Assembly: GCA_050084515.1 (NCBI GenBank)
Contig: CM114271.1
Location: 15,128,001-15,192,000 of the forward strand
Origin: Blasia pusilla
Taxonomy: Eukaryota > Marchantiophyta > Marchantiopsida > Blasiales
Direction of reading: 5' to 3'
Length of the DNA stretch: 64,000 bases
Each line of letters begins with the position of its first letter. Positions within the stretch are counted from its first letter, which is position 1. Position numbers and translations under genes: made by a program. A model generated the notes under the pieces. It searched no databases and was not told the origin of the DNA. It saw only the letters and a list, made by a program, of their open reading frames with translations. Of the stretch, positions 23,750-35,629 are shown one piece after another.

Positions 23750-25013
23750 TGTTTATCGGAATGATAAACGAGCAATGGCTCAAAGAAGATGACGTGCACT
23801 TAAATTACAACCAAGCGCACCAATTGTTCCCTCTCTCACGTATGTTGTTCTTTCCATGAACCTAAACTTCACGCAATTTTTGGGAAGTTTTGCATTATCT
23901 ATTCTTACATTGCATCCTAATATCCTTATTAGCCTACCAATTCCTTCATAACCTCAAGATTTACGAGACATTCGAAAGGTTCTTCAAGGCCAAGCACAAA
24001 GGAGAAAGCGTGCACTTCATTTGCAACCATTTGACCTAATTATCCCCTCTCTCACGTAACTTCTTCTTACCATATAACTACTAATTGTTCATTTTTTTTT
24101 CTCATTTTCACTCCAACTTATAGTTTTATACTTAAATTGGATGTTCAATATTCTTTATTGATTCATTTCTATCTACACTCGTGCTTTATGCAAGACAAAT
24201 GGATGCCAATTCCTCCACATCCTCTTCATGTACGTGATGTTCGGAAGGCTCTTCGTGGAATTGCACAACAACGTTAATGTACTGTTCCTGCTCAAAAGTT
24301 AGCATTGCAAAAGCAAAAATAAAGAGACTACCAAAGAGAGTATAAACGAAAGCGACGTGCGATTCAAAACAATGTTAATCGTGTTCATCCTTTTGTCCCA
24401 AATACAAAAATTCCACCATGTACAAATGTCATTCCACAAGAGCTAAGGTATTTGCCTAATTCCTTATCTCATACTTTATGTCATATTTTCAAGTTGCGTA
24501 GACTTTTTCTCCATTTTTTCTATAACTATACTTATGTCTACGTCCTCAGAGTTGGAATGGCTGAAGACATACCTCATTGTACACCTCAATCCATTCGTAC
24601 TATTCCATTAGGAACCCCCTTGGCGACTACTTCTCATGTTCAAGAATGCAATGTTCTTACTTTGCCTCCAAGTACATTGCCTAATATTCTAGCGACCTCA
24701 TATATTGGCTCTACAATTGAAGAGGTAGTTCCACCTATAAGTATGATCAATGCTCGAAGGATTCCAATGCAACCTAAATATAAGAATATTGCACGGAATC
24801 AGAAATTCCAAGAAGGTGATATTAACAATCTTGGTGTTTGAGAGAATGTACATTCCATCAGTGGTCGTCATACTATTGGTCTTATGGATGATATGTGTCC
24901 ATCTTGCTTTGCTATGCATTGGAAATGTGAAAAAGTGAAAAACACGCGTTTCAAGAACTTCCCTTTCAAGACGTATTGTGAGCATGGCCGATTTCAACTA
25001 CCCTTTCTTTAGG
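23750..25013 (+). pseudogene. Degenerate Helitron RepHel N-terminus
   Basis: The strongest segment, just after a TGA at 24839, reads HTIGLMDDMCPSCFAMHWKC and then YCEHGRFQLPFL. This matches the N-terminal pattern of plant Helitron replication-initiator/helicase proteins (H..G.M...C..C.A.HW, then C..G...LP). Upstream pieces are basic (REYKRKRRAIQNN near 24330) and include two related segments, RALKLQPSAPIVPSLT at 23793 and RALHLQPFDLIIPSLT at 24009, each ending in CTCACGTA. Stops break every frame. The Rep HUH motif and helicase domain are absent, so this is a truncated relic. Confidence 0.55.
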
Positions 25014-25670
25014 TGTCAAGTGCAGGGTCACTTCAAAACCTTTCATTCAGAGAGAGAGAGGTAGGAAGCGGATGAATCTGAGAGCACGGGGCTCCTTCAT
25101 CTGGGTCGGAGAGTGAGAGCTTGCTATTTTTAGCTTCAAATCAGAGCATGAGATAGTATCCATACTATTTTTGAGCTTCAAATCAGAGAGAGATATAGCA
25201 GCCATACGCACTTGCTGTTTTTGAGCTTCAGATCAGATCAGAGAGATAGAAAATGTGGTCCAAATGAAGTGGGCGGGGCTTCTCCAAACTCATGGGCACT
25301 TGACAGTCCATCTTCAACATGTATTAGACCGTCTCATGGGGAGTGTGTTTATACACACACTACTGAGTGTTTGTATAAACACACTTCTGTGTGTACATAA
25401 AGCATGTGTACACGTGGAAGTGAATCCTCATGTAGAAAGTGTCATCATGCCATACATGAAAACTGGTCCATGGTAGAAAATAAAAATTGGAGTATAGAAC
25501 TGTTACTATTGTCAATGCAATGAAATAGTACAATAGATGGGTCCAAGTACTTCGTTGGTAGAGTATAATGACACGCCCATTATTATGCGAAGTATATTAC
25601 ATTATACTTCTATGCTGCTAGAGTCCTTCACCCAAGAGTACAAGTTGATGAACATTCATCTGCCTTGCTG
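25014..25670. other. Intergenic DNA with short GA-rich repeats
   Basis: Three variants of the phrase TTTTTGAGCTTCAAATCAGA occur between 25130 and 25250, separated by GAGAGA runs. A perfect 14-bp inverted repeat follows at 25342-25385. No gene is seen. Confidence 0.5.
25342..25385. repeat. 14-bp perfect inverted repeat
   Basis: AGTGTGTTTATACA (25342-25355) pairs exactly with TGTATAAACACACT (25372-25385), leaving a 16-nt loop. Confidence 0.9.
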
Positions 25671-26279
25671 TCACTCGAGGTCAATCAAGAAGTTATATGA
25701 GTCGGAATCATCTGAACTTGCAAAGGACTTCATTTGAAAGGGATGAGCCTTGCAAATTTTAGGTCCAAACGTATCCACGTCTGGATCTGGGGACGGCCAA
25801 GTTAAAGAGGTCTCTGGAGAAACCTTAGAGACCTCTTTCTTCATTGGGTATGACTTCACTTCTCTCTTGTAGTCAGAGTACCAAAATGAACTTGCGTGCA
25901 AAAATTCCATGTCTTCTGCATTGAGAAGCATGGGAGTAGGATAGTGCTTATTGTCATCTTCGAAAGATGTTGTGTCATCACGTAGACTCGAGAGGAAGTC
26001 TGTTGAGTAGGAACATTCTCCATCATTAGTAGTAACAAAATGCTTAGTCTCCTTCAAAGGCAATCTCTGTGGAACAGGAGGGATTTTGGGTGTGGGAGAG
26101 TGGTCATTTGCACTTGCAAACTCATTTTGTAGTTGGAAGAGTTGTGCTTGGACAAGCCTCCGAGATGGTCCTTCCGTTTGCTTCTCTTGGGTGCGTTTGA
26201 ACATTGGTAACGCTTGCACCCTCAAGACGCTCTTTCCTTTGCTGATAGTAGATTTCCGAGCAGTGACACGAGTAGTCAT
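25671..26279 (-). CDS. Hypothetical protein, 202 aa, single open frame
   Basis: An uninterrupted minus-strand ATG-to-stop frame. The N-terminus is basic (MTTRVTARKSTISKGKSVLR). The middle is Pro/Ser-rich. The C-terminus is acidic and Ser/Asp-rich (SFASSDDSDSYNFLIDLE). There is no signal peptide, membrane helix or known domain. It lies among repeats between a Helitron relic and a hAT relic, so it may be transposon cargo or a chance frame. A 12-bp inverted repeat (25804-25838) lies inside it. The length without a stop in moderate-GC sequence and the varied composition favour real or recently real coding, but no homologue comes to mind. Confidence 0.35.
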   Translation of the reverse strand: MTTRVTARKSTISKGKSVLRVQALPMFKRTQEKQTEGPSRRLVQAQLFQLQNEFASANDHSPTPKIPPVPQRLPLKETKHFVTTNDGECSYSTDFLSSLRDDTTSFEDDNKHYPTPMLLNAEDMEFLHASSFWYSDYKREVKSYPMKKEVSKVSPETSLTWPSPDPDVDTFGPKICKAHPFQMKSFASSDDSDSYNFLIDLE

Positions 26280-27050
26280 GGTTTAGAATAGTAGCACTTA
26301 CTAGAAATATGATGCAGATGTTATGTCCTCAAGCATTTCATAAGGGCTTCTTGAGAATGTTTCAAATTAATGAAATGAAATGAAATTTTTACATTTGTAA
26401 ATGGAATGTGGATGTAGTGGAATGAACTCACACCTATTGTGCTTGTTGGATCTTTTTGTTATAAGAAGGATGATACCGAGAACGTTTGAAGTCTTGGACA
26501 TGGGCCCACATGTGAATGCTCTGTAACGCGTATGGAGACTATACTGATATTCGTTGTTAGAGAACCACGTCGATAGGCACACAGAAAAAGATATGTAAGG
26601 AATGGTGCCAAAGAAAAAGCAGATTTTATAGTAGATTTTTCTCATCCCGTCGGTAGGGTTGGAGCAAGTAAGGTGGTACTTTTCAATTGCAACAACCCTA
26701 CATCTACTAAAAAAATGTTTAGGGCAAAAACAGTGTCTATATGCAAAAATGACGCCTTAATAAGAGAATAAAAGGTAATTGAAACAAAGTTTCAGATTTA
26801 TCAATATTGAATGAAAATGATAATCTGACATTCGATGAAAGTGGGTGCGGTAATATTGAAAGTGATCTGACATTCCGAGTGAGAATAAATGCATTGATGA
26901 TGATGAAATTCACACGTGTGAAGAAAGTGAGGAAGTCGTTGATAGAATGCACACGTGTGAACCACATGCTTTCCTATTCTGCTGAAAAAAAATGGTTCCC
27001 ACTTCTATGTGAGAAATATCTTTGGACCAATAAGGGATGAACATGTTTGA
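26280..27050. other. Intergenic DNA, no gene seen
   Basis: AT-rich, with short frames lacking domains. The motif CACACGTGTGAA occurs twice (near 26911 and 26950). Confidence 0.4.
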
Positions 27051-27058
27051 AGTCTTTT

Positions 27059-28690
27059 CTAGGTGTCAAAATTTGGGGCATGGACACAAAAAGAGGCTAA
27101 CGCGCTTAATAGTATGATAAGCAAATTAGTATATCTCGTATTCAAAGAAGGATTGCAAGAAATCATAGGCCGTAAGTATGTCAAGGACTCATCTTTCCAT
27201 TCTATAGTGACTTGGATCTTGAAAACCATAAATTCATTATTGATGGTTGCACCATCTAATAATGGCTTCTTAAACCTTCCATGTGAAGGATTTTCTTCTC
27301 CATAAAAAGTAGCCAAGGTTTCCATCACTTTCACACCCCAATCTTTCAAACCACGCATATGGGATGGCATATGAAGGGGATTGAGGATCCTCATTGCTCT
27401 GAGCAAACCATTGTCCTCAAATCTCTCTTGCAATGCTACACATATTGCCTTAGAAAAATTCCTCTAGTAGAAAACTACATCCTCCAAATCCTTACCTGAT
27501 ATTTCCCTCTCCATTTGGATGGAATGGAAGAAACACCCTCTAATTTCAGACTGTAGACACTTCAAATACCCATTAGTTGGCCCATAATTTGGAATTAAAT
27601 GGAAGCCCCTACAGTTGGATACTAGTTGGGCATTTATGTTTACACTCTCATGGATGTAATTCATTTGAACATGTGCAATCTCAATGTTAACAATGGAAGC
27701 CACAATAGTAACATCTACAAATTTCATATGAAATATTTTGGTGAGTGTGGCCATAGAATAAAGGATGTTAGCCAAAAAGTAAAGAAAATAAATCATTTTA
27801 AATTATCTTAACTTTGAAATAAAGAAGGTGCTATTCCATCATCATCATTGGGATCAATTCCTTGGAAGTACACTAAGACAAATTCCAAACTATCACATAG
27901 TGTTGTTATTGCTTGCCACCTACTAAGCCATATAATTTTATGATAACGTTTCATACACTTCCGAGAATCATTCAACTCTTACTAAATCGATGTCAATGTA
28001 GACTTTTTGTTTAGAGGTCCTCTTAAAGTAAAGAGAAACTAAGTTCAAAACATGGTCCATCTCATTACTCATTTCCTTACATATAGGACTTTTAGCTGCA
28101 GCAAGGGCAACTAGATTAGTCCTATGTGCCTCACAATGCACACTAGTCAAAAAAGGTTTGGAATTCCTCTTCAATCGAGCAAAAACCTCATTTTGTGACC
28201 CAATAATTGTATTGGCTCCATCGGAGCTAAACCCTACCAAACGATCAAAATCCAAATCGCATTCCCTCAAGAAAGATATGATACTATTTGAAATGGATTC
28301 TGCATCCTTGTTCTCAACTTGAATCAATCCAAGAAAGGATGTGACTACCTACCCCTCATATATGTAAATAGCAAAGGCTACAAGATGACCTGTTACAAAG
28401 ATATCAGTACTATCATCAACCATAAGTCCATAAAATGGGCAAAGTCTTAATCTATTTAAGACTCTTTTCTACACAACCTGACTTATGCATATTATCATTG
28501 ATGCAAAAGCTTTGTCACCTTGGTACATGGTCTTAGTTATGTTGGTAGAAACAACCTTGAGTAGCTCACAAAGACTCGTAAAACATGAGATTGCTATATT
28601 CTGCTTAGCAACAAAGAAAGCAGCTCCAGGGAGGGTTAACAAGGCTTCATCACATGCCGTGTAGAATGAGGCTATGGCTTTTCGAGGTCT
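27059..28690 (-). pseudogene. hAT-superfamily transposase relic (ZNF862/KIAA1586-like)
   Basis: Minus-strand fragments run in order. About 28690-28330 includes FYGLMVDDSTDIFVTGHLV. 28327-27968 includes LVGFSSDGANTIIGSQNEVF, SVHCEAHRTNLVALAA and YFKRTSKQK. 27796-27464 includes LANILYSMATLTKIF and KFVDVTIVASIV. 27433-27059 includes NGLLRAMRILNPLHMP and EWKDESLTYLRPMIS. The D-S-T-D and S-D-G-AN motifs and the H-C-x-AHR block are those of the hAT-like transposases found as ZNF862-like genes in plants and animals. Stops and frameshifts break it several times. The BED/TTF zinc finger and the hATC dimerisation end were not seen. Confidence 0.75.
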
Positions 28691-28759
28691 TTTTACCCAT
28701 AGTGGTAAGCCCAGGTTAATCTACCATGTTCCTTGGATTTCCCATGATCTATGAAAGTT

Positions 28760-31700
28760 CATACTTTCACATTCATGGCTCCATGAGTGGCGATGGCTGA
28801 TATTCCCTTACTATCTCTACATATCTTTCAAAATACTCGTCCGGTATGGGACTCAAATTCTACACATTCAAATGCGGAATACCATGCGTCTCAAAGGGAG
28901 TGGAGGTTTAGAGTAGACTTAATGCAAAAAACCTACAAGGTAGAAGGATGAGGGTAGTAAAGTTCTCACAACAATGTATCAACAATAATGCCATCAAGCT
29001 TGCAAGGGAGAAATAAGGAGTGAGCATACAAGGGAGGGTGAGCTCCGCCTACTAGTCAAATTTGAAAGACTAAGAAGTTTGCCAGCTGGCAACGAGAGAT
29101 ATTTCAAACTTGAAGCCTTTTGTTCGAGCCTTCTATCTAAGACGCAAAAAGAGAGAGACAAACCACTGATTTGCAGCAAGAGAGAGTCAAGGACTCGGGC
29201 ATAATCTTAGCTTCTTCCACTGCTCTGCAATATCAAATGAACACAAACAGAGACAACTTGTAGCCACAGTTTCAAAAAAGTGCAACATGGGAGAGTATGA
29301 GAGAGTTAGGTGTCACAGTGGCCCCACATATGCCTAGAGAGAGAGAGAGAGAGAGAACTGACATAGAGCTTCCAAACCTTTGAGAATCCAAATTAAAAAT
29401 GCAATTTCACGTGTCAAGATGTCAAAGCAGAGAGATGCAGAGAGTACAAGAAAAAGGTAGAGCTACCGAAGCCTGATTTTTCCTGAGTCAAGGATCGAGA
29501 ATCCACGACTACAAGAGATCAAAGCACAAGAGCGATTGGGGCATGAGAGAACAGAGCGTGAGTCGCGAGAGATTGGGACACTAGGGATCCGGGACTAAGT
29601 CGAGTAAAGAAAATCAAGGCATAAAGTAAGGCTCCCTCGCTAGCTATGGGAAACTACCCCCATGCTCAGAACCCAATCTAGAGCCTGAAACTTCAGCAAA
29701 CCCTAGCAACTAGCGGTTGCAGATCCCATGTCGTGCGCCTACTCTCCTTGAACGTTAATCTTGTTGTTGCGGAAGCATGCGTTCAATAGGTCACGCTCTC
29801 AACGCTGATCTGCATCCAAACACACACTGTGGTTAGTCGGGTCTTGGATCAATGAGCGGGCTAACTTTCTGAGTTCTCGTCTTGGTCTCTCATCAAGCTC
29901 ACCCTTCCTAGTTTCGCGGTTTACAACACGGGCAAGTTTCAAAAGACTTGGGAAAGACTTTCTAGTTGGTTTAGGAACCTCAAACGGCGTTTCACGCTTG
30001 GTGGTTCCAACTGTCCAATAGAAATCCAATGAGTCCCTAACCGAGACTCACACAAAGTGAATCTCGGGTTGGAATCCAAGTGTGGCGTACAAAGTCCACT
30101 CCCTTGGATCAGGTTTGGGTTTCGAGTTCCAATGCCAAACTCTCGTTCCATCCCGTGTGTTGTGTACATACAAATCGCTACACAACATACATCGCTGTCA
30201 TCGAACACACACAAAAACACACACGATCCCATGCTAACTCATGGCATCCATACACAGAGGCGAGAAGTACCAAAATATCTCCAATAAAGTAAGATCCAAT
30301 CTCTCTCTACACCATCTCACACCATAGCTCTTAAAGGTCTGCACTATCTCTCATGTCAAACCAAACCCACTCTCCTAATGAGAGGCTTGGGTTACACTCA
30401 CATGGCAAGGGACCATAGCTCCGTCGCCTCATGCCAAGAGGTTCAACAAAGAGAGAATGAGCTCTCAAACTCTCTCTCCTTGAGGTATACCCCTCCCCTC
30501 TCCCAAGCTCTCTCCATGGTAACCTATGCTCCCAAGTCACCTCCTTGGCTCTTGACCTGATGTAGGAGGTTAAGAGCCACCTACCAAAAATAGAAAGTCC
30601 ACTATCCCCAACATGGAAACTTACCCGAAATAGTAAGTTTCTCTATGTGGCTCCAAATGAGCCGAAACAAAGGGGAAACCTGCTCTCTCAAGTTTCTCGG
30701 GGCCTCAGCAAGTCATTCTGACCTCATGGGTCTGTCCTCCACTACTCGTGAAGACACTCTACTAGATCCCACCGATCTATCATAACAGCCGTGACACGTG
30801 CTTCTAAGACATCGTTTGGCGCTCAAAGTGGGGATTCGTGCTCCAAGACATCTTGGAGAGACTCCTCCCTTACTAGTACTTCTGGGGATCTTCGGGGTCC
30901 CCCTACCTTTAGGGAAAGACACCCGTGCCTCTCCAACTGGCCCTCAACCCGATTGCTCTCACAATTGTTTTAGGCCAATATCACAGCTTGTACTTATGCG
31001 TTTGCTAAGATCTTTGGTGTGTTGGAAGCGTCTCAACATAAGCTTTCCAACACGCTCTTACTTTTTGCAAACGCATCTTGGGGCTAGACGTTATGGTCCA
31101 AAACAAAGTAAAATTCCCCAAACGCTAGTCGTGTTCCACAACTGGTTCTCACCTCCTTGGCAACCAACCTTCCAAGACTCAACTCATCTCAAGTCTTGGC
31201 TTGCGTTTGGTCTAGGTTTCCTGGTCGCGACCACTAACGCATGAAACACACAACTCTATTCCGTGTTTCGTCTCTTGGACTTTTCCAAGAGACCTTTCCA
31301 AATGCCTCTCCAAAGCTTAAACATCGCAGCGTGAATCCACTTGAGTTCTGATGTTCTACTTGGCGCCTATTTGGTGTTTTTTGGTTATGAGGGTCGCGAC
31401 ACCCGGAATCCACAAATCCACCCTAAACAAACCCTAAAGAGGTAGTAGAGCCGCAAGGCCCGCAACACGCTCCCCTTCCCCTTCCGATTTGTGAATCTCG
31501 AATGATCTAGACTGGGCTTCATCTGCCTCTTGGGCCCTACACCCACGCGGGCTCCCCATTCCTCCCCCGCATGCAACCGACACCTTGCATTTCTTGGAAG
31601 ATTCTTGCCATTAGCCACTTTCCCTATCAAAAAATTAACCGGTAGCTCGACAATTGCAGCATCTTTTTTCCCGACATTATACATTCTAGAAGGCGCATTG

Positions 31701-34440
31701 GCGGTTTAGAGCATTCCTGTTTCAGCTGTTATCCCAAATTCATGAAGCCAAGTCCTGTTCTTGGTCTCTTGAAATCGAAAACCTTCACACGGAACGCCGG
31801 TTCTATTTTAACCTTGGTGGGAGGTGTTTCATTTATTTTTAACCATTGGTTGCCATGCAACCATTTCTCCAAATTAGTTAGATGAGACCCTCTATTTAGA
31901 TGTGACAAGTATCACAATATATATGAGGTAATTGGAAAGGATGGATGTTGTGTTGGAGTCTCTTGTTCATAAGGGATGTTGCTCTTCATATTATAGATTT
32001 GTACAATGGATTTAGCAAAAAATTATGGAAATCATTTTGCAATCCTTTTTTCTACTTCTTTCCAAATTTTCATCACGTGATGTCCTCGCTCTATCCGACG
32101 CATCTAATGGTTATTTTCACTCTCCTAAGCACTCTCCACCAAGTTGTAGAAGAAGTTTTAATTTTATTTATTGTCTTAGCTCCTCCCCCCCCCCTTGCGA
32201 GCCCCTTTCTCTTAATCCTCCTCCGACCTTCAAGTGCACAAGACATTTATTGCGTGCAGACAATAAATGTTATCAATTCTAGTATATCCCTTAGTGGTTA
32301 GGAGAGGTAGCGGAGAAGATGGAAGGTAGTGATTCAAGATCAAAAGCGAAAAGACTTTGGGAAAAGAGTCTAACATCAACTTTTGGATAGATGAAACTAC
32401 GTAGTGGTCAAATCTTATGGAGAATTGCATCCATATTTTTGGATGTCATTTTTCAAGGACATGGAACTACTAAATATTATGGAGATTGTATTTTCTCGAC
32501 TACTAATAGGGATAGAGGTGTCAATGCATCTCCAATGCAAGTTCATTTTTGCCAAGAGCGGAAACTTTGTGATTCCTTTGCGATCGTCAATTTTCAAATC
32601 ATGTTTGTGCAAATCCATTGTAGTTTTATGGAGCTTTGCCAGTCAACGTTTTTTTGCAAGTCATGATAACTATTTTCCATTTGTGACTGTAACAACTTAT
32701 ATTGAGCTTGCAATAGACTCTCAAATGTGATTGCAAGTCTGACTCAAAAATGGATCGCAAATAGTTGCTATTGACACTTGCAGTGCTTTGCGACTATGGG
32801 ATGTCATATTTGAGTTGTAATAGACTTGTAATTGAACTTTTGGATTGGAAAATAGCAAATCCTCTTCCATTAATCATAAAAGGCTCTCTAGCTAAGAGGG
32901 GTGGGGTTCTCATTTCGTGCTCGTGATTTCTGTTTGGTACCAGAGAAGATGGGGAGTGTTTTGAAGAGTCAAGAAGGGGACAAGGTTGTGTTTGAAAATG
33001 ACGTGGCTATTGGGGGGCGCAATAAGGTATAAGGAGTTCTATTTTCATTTGTTCATTTGGTGAGAGGAATGTACTCACACATACGAATGAAGTTCTAATT
33101 TCAATCATAGTACCTCCAAAAACATTGAATGACATCTCAATCTACGAAGACTACATTGCGTTTAAAAGCGAGCATATGGTGGGAAGACTTTGAAACTACA
33201 AGAACACAAAAAGGAGGAAATATATGCTTGATGTGAAAGAGCCTCTAATCTTTGAGGAGTATTGTGGTGAGATATATGCAACACAATCGGAAGAATTATG
33301 ATAGACTCAATGTCTGAGCAAGCATACCGATTGATGCAATTATGAAAACTCATCAACAATTCAAAAATGATTGTTGTATGAATGTGAGGCGGACTAGGGA
33401 CTCACTTGATTGTACATATAAATTATCCATTGGATTGTAATAAAATGATGCAATGTTCGCGTGATGTGTTGTGTTAGTCATTCTACATAGCCACACACTA
33501 TCCACTTTGCGAAGCTTGTATACTCCTAGGGATGCGTGTCACAACATACTTCCACCCATGAAGGGACGGATGAAGACTTAGATTGACTTACCTCCCTATA
33601 GGTACTTCCGGGGTTCTCCAAGGGAACCCCACCTTTCCCATTGTCCCCCCTCAAGTTCTTCATTTCGGCCCTCAATCCAAATATGGTTCGCGACCCACAG
33701 ACTAATGTTTGACTAATTATCCATCAAGATGGCGTGGCGGAGGCTTCTTGTAGGTTATGAAAATCTTGGCTCCCCAAACGTATCTTAGAGCTTAGACCCG
33801 CATTTCATGTGTCTCATGGCTAGCCCCCATCTTGAATCTGCGTTTGGCATCTCATGGTTGTCTTGCTGGCCTCTGTGATTTGTGACTAGTCTCATGGTGT
33901 CTCGCCCATCTTGACAACTCTCATGTTCCTTGCTTCTTGTCCCTGACTTGGCACTTGGCTCAAAGGTCTCACCTTGCTTTCCTTGCCTTTGTCTCAACAA
34001 GTAGTTACACCCCTTTCTCACCTAAGGCTAGTCACTAGACACGTATGCGTCTCGCATAGAATTAGTCTTACGGTTGGTTCTACCGCCCTTCCTAGTCTTG
34101 CAACTAGCTAGTCTAGGTTTCAACTTTGGTGGGTTACACTATCGTCTTTCCTCCTTGGATCCATGATCATGACTCAATTCTTGGATTCCCGATAGCATGG
34201 GCTCAATAGACTTAGCTATCCACGATATAAATTGATCCTCAATATGAGGGAAGATAGGTTTGAAGTATATTGACAACATTCTTCACTAGCCCATGCTTGG
34301 AAGACTCAATTGTGGAAAGAAAAGCCTCTCCAAGCCTCCTCTTGGGATATAACCCTCTCAAGGCCCCAAGAAGGTGACTTATATGCACAAGTCACATTAA
34401 CATGTACAATAAACACATAACACATAAAAAAAACCTCTAA
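28760..34440. other. Gene-poor repeat-rich interval
   Basis: Open frames are short and carry no domains I recognise. A GA tract sits at about 29338-29357. Runs of Ser/Leu-rich frames reflect CT-rich sequence near 30.3-31.2 kb. Similar phrases near 30.88 kb and 33.61 kb (CTTC(T/C)GGGG..TCT and GGCCCTCAA) suggest two old copies of one repeat, without clear ends. Confidence 0.35.
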
Positions 34441-34441
34441 G

Positions 34442-34562
34442 AGGGTTCTAGAAAAGACCTTAGAGGGGTTTGCCTCTTTAAGGTTTTTTCATTTTGACAC
34501 ATGCCAAAATGTCAATTTTATCCTCTCCACACCTCTAGGGTTCTAGAAAAGACCTTAGAGGG
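34442..34562. repeat. 26-bp direct repeat pair with internal self-complementarity
   Basis: AGGGTTCTAGAAAAGACCTT followed by AGAGGG occurs at 34442-34467 and again at 34537-34562, identical in both. The DNA just left of the first copy (AACCTCTAAG) can pair with its right end (CTTAGAGGGGTT). Confidence 0.85.
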
Positions 34563-34600
34563 TGTCATTCCTTAGTCTAAATGGGGATAGATATTTATGT

Positions 34601-34604
<4 letters not shown>

Positions 34605-34683
<79 letters not shown>

Positions 34684-34722
34684 GTGGGTGGGTGGGGGGT
34701 GGGTGGGTGGGTGTGGGTGTGT
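34605..34722. repeat. Compound microsatellite (GA)n(GT)n(GGGT)n
   Basis: About 25 GA units (34605-34655) pass into about 13 GT units (34656-34682) and then a G-rich tract (to about 34722) with six or more runs of three or more Gs separated mostly by single Ts. The last part is an excellent G-quadruplex candidate on the plus strand. Confidence 0.95.
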
Positions 34723-35070
34723 TTACTTCCAGAAAAATAGTTCTTGAGTTTTGGGGATCCTTTCTTGTTTCTAAATATCCAGTCTAAGGTTTTTAGTTTT
34801 AGCCCTTAACCTAATAAGTGGATCATGTCTCTCAACTATGTGTGTTGGTTTACTTGGCCCCACGGCAACTTAGGTGAGTCTCATGACTAATATTGTCCTT
34901 GAAAATTCATCATAATGCCTCACCCATTATTTTGTACGTCTTCTAACTAATTGGGCATCTTGATTCCTAATGTTGATGGGAGTTCTTGATGTTGTTTGTT
35001 AGGTGTAACTAGTCTCAAGGCATTATTGACCATCTTGATTAGTCTCAAACTTTTCCCCCAAAAGTCTTTC

Positions 35071-35121
35071 CGTATTTGATGTATTTCCCATCAATAATAT
35101 GGATAAAATACATCAAATACG
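35071..35121. repeat. 16-bp perfect inverted repeat flanked by direct repeats
   Basis: CGTATTTGATGTATTT (35071-35086) and AAATACATCAAATACG (35106-35121) are exact reverse complements with a 19-nt loop. The direct repeat CTCAAACTTTTCCCC flanks the unit at 35044 and 35134. Confidence 0.9.
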
Positions 35122-35584
35122 ACGTTATCCACTCTCAAACTTTTCCCCAAAACTAAACCCTCAATTTTCCAACCATCCATATGATCTCATCTTGTCACTT
35201 AGTCCCTACGAGTGGTTTTAGCTCTTGCAAATAAGGTATGTCTATTGGAGAATGTGTGTCTAACTAGTCATAGATGCACGATATTCGTTGTTCCTTTTGG
35301 TATCTTGAGGTTTATCTCATGGTATGCTTCCTCCTCTCAATTAACTTGCAAGACTAACCCCTCAATCCACATGAATCAGCCTAACAATTGTCATGACCCA
35401 CAACACATCTCATGACTTGTGCAATTCATGCTTTTGGTTTCCCAAACAACCCACCACCTCTTTTATCTTACAATTAGTCTAGAATAGATTTTGCTGGATA
35501 ACATGGTTCTTCCCTTGACTTGTGATCCAAACTTGCCTATGGTGTCTCTTTTAGCATGCACGTTTGAGACTTAACTATTCGTGA

Positions 35585-35629
35585 CATCAATAATATGGAT
35601 AAAATACATCAAATACGACGTTATCCACT
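35585..35629. repeat. 45-bp exact direct repeat of 35089-35133
   Basis: The sequence from CATCAATAATATGGATAAAA to GACGTTATCCACT is identical at 35089-35133 and 35585-35629. The second copy holds only the right arm of the hairpin. Confidence 0.9.
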
